Assembly (NCBI GenBank): GCA_001399705.1
Contig: LJCR01000229.1
Location: 1 to 5,024 of the forward strand
DNA length: 5,024 nucleotides
Source of the DNA: Kouleothrix aurantiaca
Lineage (GTDB): Bacteria; Chloroflexota; Chloroflexia; Chloroflexales; Roseiflexaceae
Reading direction: 5' to 3'
Part shown: positions 4,992 to 5,024 of the stretch, in pieces
How positions within the stretch are numbered: position 1 is the stretch's first letter
How the letters are laid out: each line of letters begins with the position of its first letter
Notes under the pieces: generated by a model
The model's database searches: none
Told to the model about the DNA's origin: nothing
What the model saw: only the letters and a program-made list of their open reading frames with translations
Position numbers and translations under genes: made by a program

Positions 4992-5024
4992 GGTCGATGC
5001 TCAGAGTATCGGTGTATCAAATAT

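Larger units (their letters stand above)
1..5024 (-). mobile_element. Integron gene-cassette array (internal segment, no integrase seen)
   Basis: Six attC-like sites separate seven cassettes, of which five are complete. Every convincing gene is on the minus strand, one gene per cassette, with the stop codon just before the next attC. Cassette limits, placed at the G|TT point of each minus-strand GTT core, are about 361-874, 875-1604, 1605-2538, 2539-3568 and 3569-4418, with partial cassettes at 1-360 and 4419-5024. The five similar sites A to E suggest a resident chromosomal array; this is inference. No tyrosine recombinase gene, attI or strong cassette promoter is visible. Gene direction places the integrase, if there is one, to the right of the window. 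A cluster of attC sites lacking an integrase remains possible. Confidence 0.88.

Overview
The window is a stretch of an integron gene-cassette array. Six copies of a 101-129 bp imperfect inverted repeat (sites A to F) occur at about 0.5-1.1 kb spacing. Each begins with a 7-bp core ending in AAC and finishes with a core starting in GTT (RYYYAAC ... GTTRRRY in most). That is the layout of attC recombination sites. Between sites B and F lie four complete single-gene cassettes, and a fifth runs off the right end. All five genes are on the minus strand. Each stop codon lies 7-34 nt from the attC that follows it, and each start lies about 70-90 nt inside the preceding attC. The variable core bases match across each gene (from one cassette end to the other) rather than within each repeat. 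This is what recombination at G|TT produces, and it is the strongest evidence in the window.

Layout, left to right on the plus strand: a partial cassette without a convincing gene (1-360); attC A (355-483); a complete, related cassette without a convincing gene (361-874); attC B (869-997); a small two-helix membrane protein (1032-1508); attC C (1599-1727); a calcineurin-like metallophosphoesterase (1752-2459); attC D (2533-2661); a five-helix membrane protein with an external domain (2669-3484); attC E (3563-3689); an uncharacterised soluble protein (3721-4329); the shorter, diverged attC F (4413-4513); and another uncharacterised soluble protein (4542-4991). Genes read right to left, so attI, the cassette promoter and the integrase would be expected to the right of the window. 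None is visible here, so a cluster of attC sites lacking an integrase cannot be excluded.

The two gene-poor cassettes at the left are homologous. They carry an unusual tandem repeat of about 56-59 bp with an alternating (about 115 bp) higher-order unit. They are nearly identical over their left 150 bp but only about 80% identical elsewhere. Frame-breaking indels and lack of codon bias argue against a protein product. Their function is unknown and they are the most puzzling part of the window.

Host: the similarity among sites A to E suggests a resident chromosomal-type array rather than a mobile resistance integron. No resistance gene is present. Base composition is near 50% GC by eye. The protein types are reminiscent of environmental bacteria such as Chloroflexota or Proteobacteria, but no feature here fixes the phylum. 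The cassette genes do not form a pathway. They are independent payloads, probably dependent on read-through or local weak promoters.
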